From Propionivibrio sp. (GTDB taxonomy: Bacteria; Pseudomonadota; Gammaproteobacteria; Burkholderiales; Rhodocyclaceae), in NCBI GenBank assembly GCA_029975435.1, contig JARKPC010000132.1, positions 1 through 37,957 on the forward strand: a stretch of DNA of 37,957 bases, given 5' to 3'. Made by a program: the position numbers and the translations under genes. Positions 37,101 to 37,957 of this stretch are shown here, in pieces. Numbering within the stretch: position 1 is the stretch's first letter; every line of letters starts with the position of its first letter. The notes below the pieces were generated by a model. It did no database searches. It was not told where the DNA came from and worked only from the letters and a program-made list of their open reading frames with translations.

Positions 37101-37396
37101 GTTTCGTCGAGGGAGAATGTTCCCGGAAAATACTGGAAAAAGACCTTGCTCAGATTCAGCAAAGCCATCTTAAGACCGTCCTGATTGGCAGCAATCATGT
37201 TGCGTAACATCACGTTGCTGGCGCGGACCTGGCTGACGGCATCTTCCTTGGCTGCGCGTTCAAGGTCGGTTACCAAGAACCATCCGAACGGCAGCATCAC
37301 CACGAGCATGACCGAAACGACAATGAATGAAAGCTTGGCTCGCAATGCCAGCGACGATTCGGTAGCGCTCTTCTGTTGCATTGCGGAGAACATCAT
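34199..37396 (-). CDS. Cache-PAS-PAS-GGDEF-EAL protein, probable c-di-GMP phosphodiesterase
   Basis: A 1065-aa membrane protein. Membrane helices at about 21-43 and 341-361 enclose a Cache-type sensor (GKTGYAYVLNANKGEDYGRF, WVVASSGYLEDF at its end). PAS domains at about 382-498 and 508-620. The GGDEF domain is degenerate: DSDEF at 711-715 replaces GGDEF, so cyclase activity is unlikely. The EAL domain keeps EAL 844-846, Asn902, Glu934, DDFGTG at 964-969, KIDKSF near 985-990 and EGVET at 1021-1025, so phosphodiesterase activity is expected. Likely lowers c-di-GMP in response to a periplasmic small molecule. It is convergent with the FixJ gene. Confidence 0.94.
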   Translation of the reverse strand: MMFSAMQQKSATESSLALRAKLSFIVVSVMLVVMLPFGWFLVTDLERAAKEDAVSQVRASNVMLRNMIAANQDGLKMALLNLSKVFFQYFPGTFSLDETRLMRIGDIKTPVLKLGGQPLGVDHRLVNQFSRDTGGSVATVFVRVGDDFLRITTSVTKEDGTPAIGTFLGKDHPGYARVLAGQSFLGQVTLFGRQYMTEYIPLRDASQRVIGLLFVGMDLTDSLNSLLDKVRQLSIGKTGYAYVLNANKGEDYGRFLVHPTKQGKNALSEELVNDSGSTLREMLEQREGVVFYRWRNEEIGDTTSREKLAAFTEYRELGWVVASSGYLEDFSRASLDVRNRLVMAIVVVAVIAIMVLNVALGRWVISPLLRLQDQLVGAGDTNRALINALPDIVCFKDGEGCWLEANKAAREFFKLYGIDLRGKRISDLASQTARDLVGLLSAESSDEPVWRNGGLSRSEEDIRAADGSSRRFEVTRVPVFHEDGRRRGMLVIGHDLSERKRTEEQQRLAARVFETTGEAIMITDTTSKIVLVNPAFCRITGYSAADVLGKTPQLLNSGYHDQSFHRAMWEALQLQGSWAGEVWNRRKSGEVFPELQTISSVRDESGKVTHYVSVFADLTEIRDAQAEAEHLSWRDRLTGLANRELFIKQLDQVVANIHRDGGFGVVLLIDLDRFKTINEARGLAIGDALLKAAAKRFSQILHVDDTLARLDSDEFAVLLPRLQQSRDSAGRAGLAVAEKLNAALRESIDLEGEAIHLEASIGIAIFPAMAQETASDVLRQADMAMREAKAAGGGQAVFFESEMGEAVKARYELERELRLAIDKRQMRLFVQPQVDAFGRQVGAEALVRWEHPTRGLLSPGVFIPLAEASDLVVAIDRWMLCEVCKLLVRLDRESISLRVAVNVSPRHFNRPDFVDEVRRQIGASGADPSRLVLEVTEGLVIGNFADAVAKMTTLTALGLHFSMDDFGTGYSSLAYLKRLPIHELKIDKSFIDDVPGDVNDVALVETIIAVARHLNLQIVAEGVETEAQAAFLKTRGAAIYQGYLYGRPEPVDTWLSRLIVGQRSE

Positions 37397-37957
37397 CTAT
37401 GCCTTCTGTGATCGATCAGCGAGCTTTTGTACACCAGGAACGTCTGGTATTCAATGATCAGGATAGCGTAAGTCAGTAACTCCATTAACACCATGGGCCA
37501 TCCATGTGCCGGGAGCATGCGCCACAAGGAAAATTCGCCGATCTGCCACTTTCCCGCCTTAATGCATCAAGTTTGGCTCAGGAGGATGAAAACCGGCAAA
37601 TCCCGCAGACTCTTTTCTCAGAACAGAAGATTCGTTCATGCGAAACGCCTTGCAAGTGCATGAATCGCGGACTAGCCTGAAATCGCTGGCTGCTCTTTCC
37701 TGAATCTCCTCCGGCTTGATCTTCCCCCGGCCCTGGAAACATCGCCGGGGTATTTTTTGCCAAGAATGGAGGCCCTATGAAAAGGTGTCCGGGTCCGACA
37801 GCAGCGCCGATCGACCCGGCATTGACGACCCGTTTTGTCCGCAGGGCCATGCGGACGGACGGTGTAGCGTTGGCTGGGCACTCGAGGTGGACCGGGTGAT
37901 CGAATTCCCGTAGCCCTTCCATTGTTCGCACATCATGGCCTCCCGATTCCGCATCCT
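37397..37957. other. Gene-poor right edge
   Basis: No protein gene can be supported in these 561 bases. A minus-strand reading frame of 117 codons (37578-37931) has no homology-like features and no good start, and is set aside. The only structured element is a rightward terminator-like hairpin at 37725-37757. An RNA gene ending there is possible. Confidence 0.5.
37725..37757 (+). terminator. Terminator-like hairpin
   Basis: CCCCGG (37725-37730) and CCGGGG (37745-37750) pair around a 14-nt loop and are followed by TATTTTTT (37751-37758). The T-run lies only on the plus-strand side, so it would end a rightward transcript, yet there is no rightward gene between 37397 and here. Confidence 0.6.

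Noticed and set aside
37578..37931. 117-codon frame on the minus strand at the right edge
   Set aside because: No recognised motif, poor start and a terminator hairpin inside it; not supported as a gene.

Overview
The window looks like the chromosome of a GC-rich betaproteobacterium, probably of the Rhodocyclales. This is judged from the lolA-ftsK-Crp-trxB neighbourhood, the high G+C at third codon positions and the wealth of c-di-GMP and PAS signalling genes. The genus is not resolved.

Positions 1 to about 15244 are part of an integrated phage or phage-like element that continues beyond the left edge. Its right end lies against the 3' end of a tRNA-Ser(CGA) gene (15245-15334, minus), a classic integration site. 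The left 1.5 kb carries short rightward genes (a small conserved-looking ORF, an excisionase-like protein with an AT-hook, a DUF2513 protein), a divergent small HTH/zinc protein, a pair of perfect DnaA boxes and operator-like inverted repeats. The rest is one long leftward operon (14698 down to 1467). Most of its junctions are 1- to 8-base stop/start overlaps, so translation is coupled. It encodes, in transcription order, two small DNA-binding proteins, a replication initiator-like protein with phased internal repeats, an SF2 helicase, a zinc-ribbon/Toprim primase, three small proteins, a 524-aa virion-like protein, a 1699-aa polyvalent protein (ParB/DdrB-like, HEMAH zincin, LPD38-like), three small proteins, a terminase small subunit and a last unknown protein. 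No integrase, large terminase, portal or capsid gene is visible, so either those lie to the left or the element is a satellite.

The most striking feature is a gene inside a gene. At 7062-7652, in another frame of the same strand, the polyvalent gene contains a complete 196-aa homing-endonuclease-like protein (HNH/GGxGI-VC family domain plus two NUMOD-like HTH repeats). It exactly fills a low-complexity linker of the host protein. A 45-codon ORF with a strong ribosome-binding site ends in TAA directly against its ATG.

Positions 15371-24876 are core chromosome: a MltF-like lytic transglycosylase, then leftward serS, rarA, lolA, ftsK and a Crp/Fnr regulator, then rightward trxB and an Smr-domain gene. 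Positions 24959-37396 are mostly signalling genes: a double periplasmic-binding-domain diguanylate cyclase; a secreted Gly/Pro-rich protein divergent from an OmpR/EnvZ-type pair whose sensor has a Met/Gly-rich periplasmic loop; three small unknown minus-strand genes; a four-PAS histidine kinase with a FixJ-type regulator; and a Cache-PAS-PAS-degenerate GGDEF-EAL protein. The last 560 bases hold no convincing gene, only a terminator-like hairpin.
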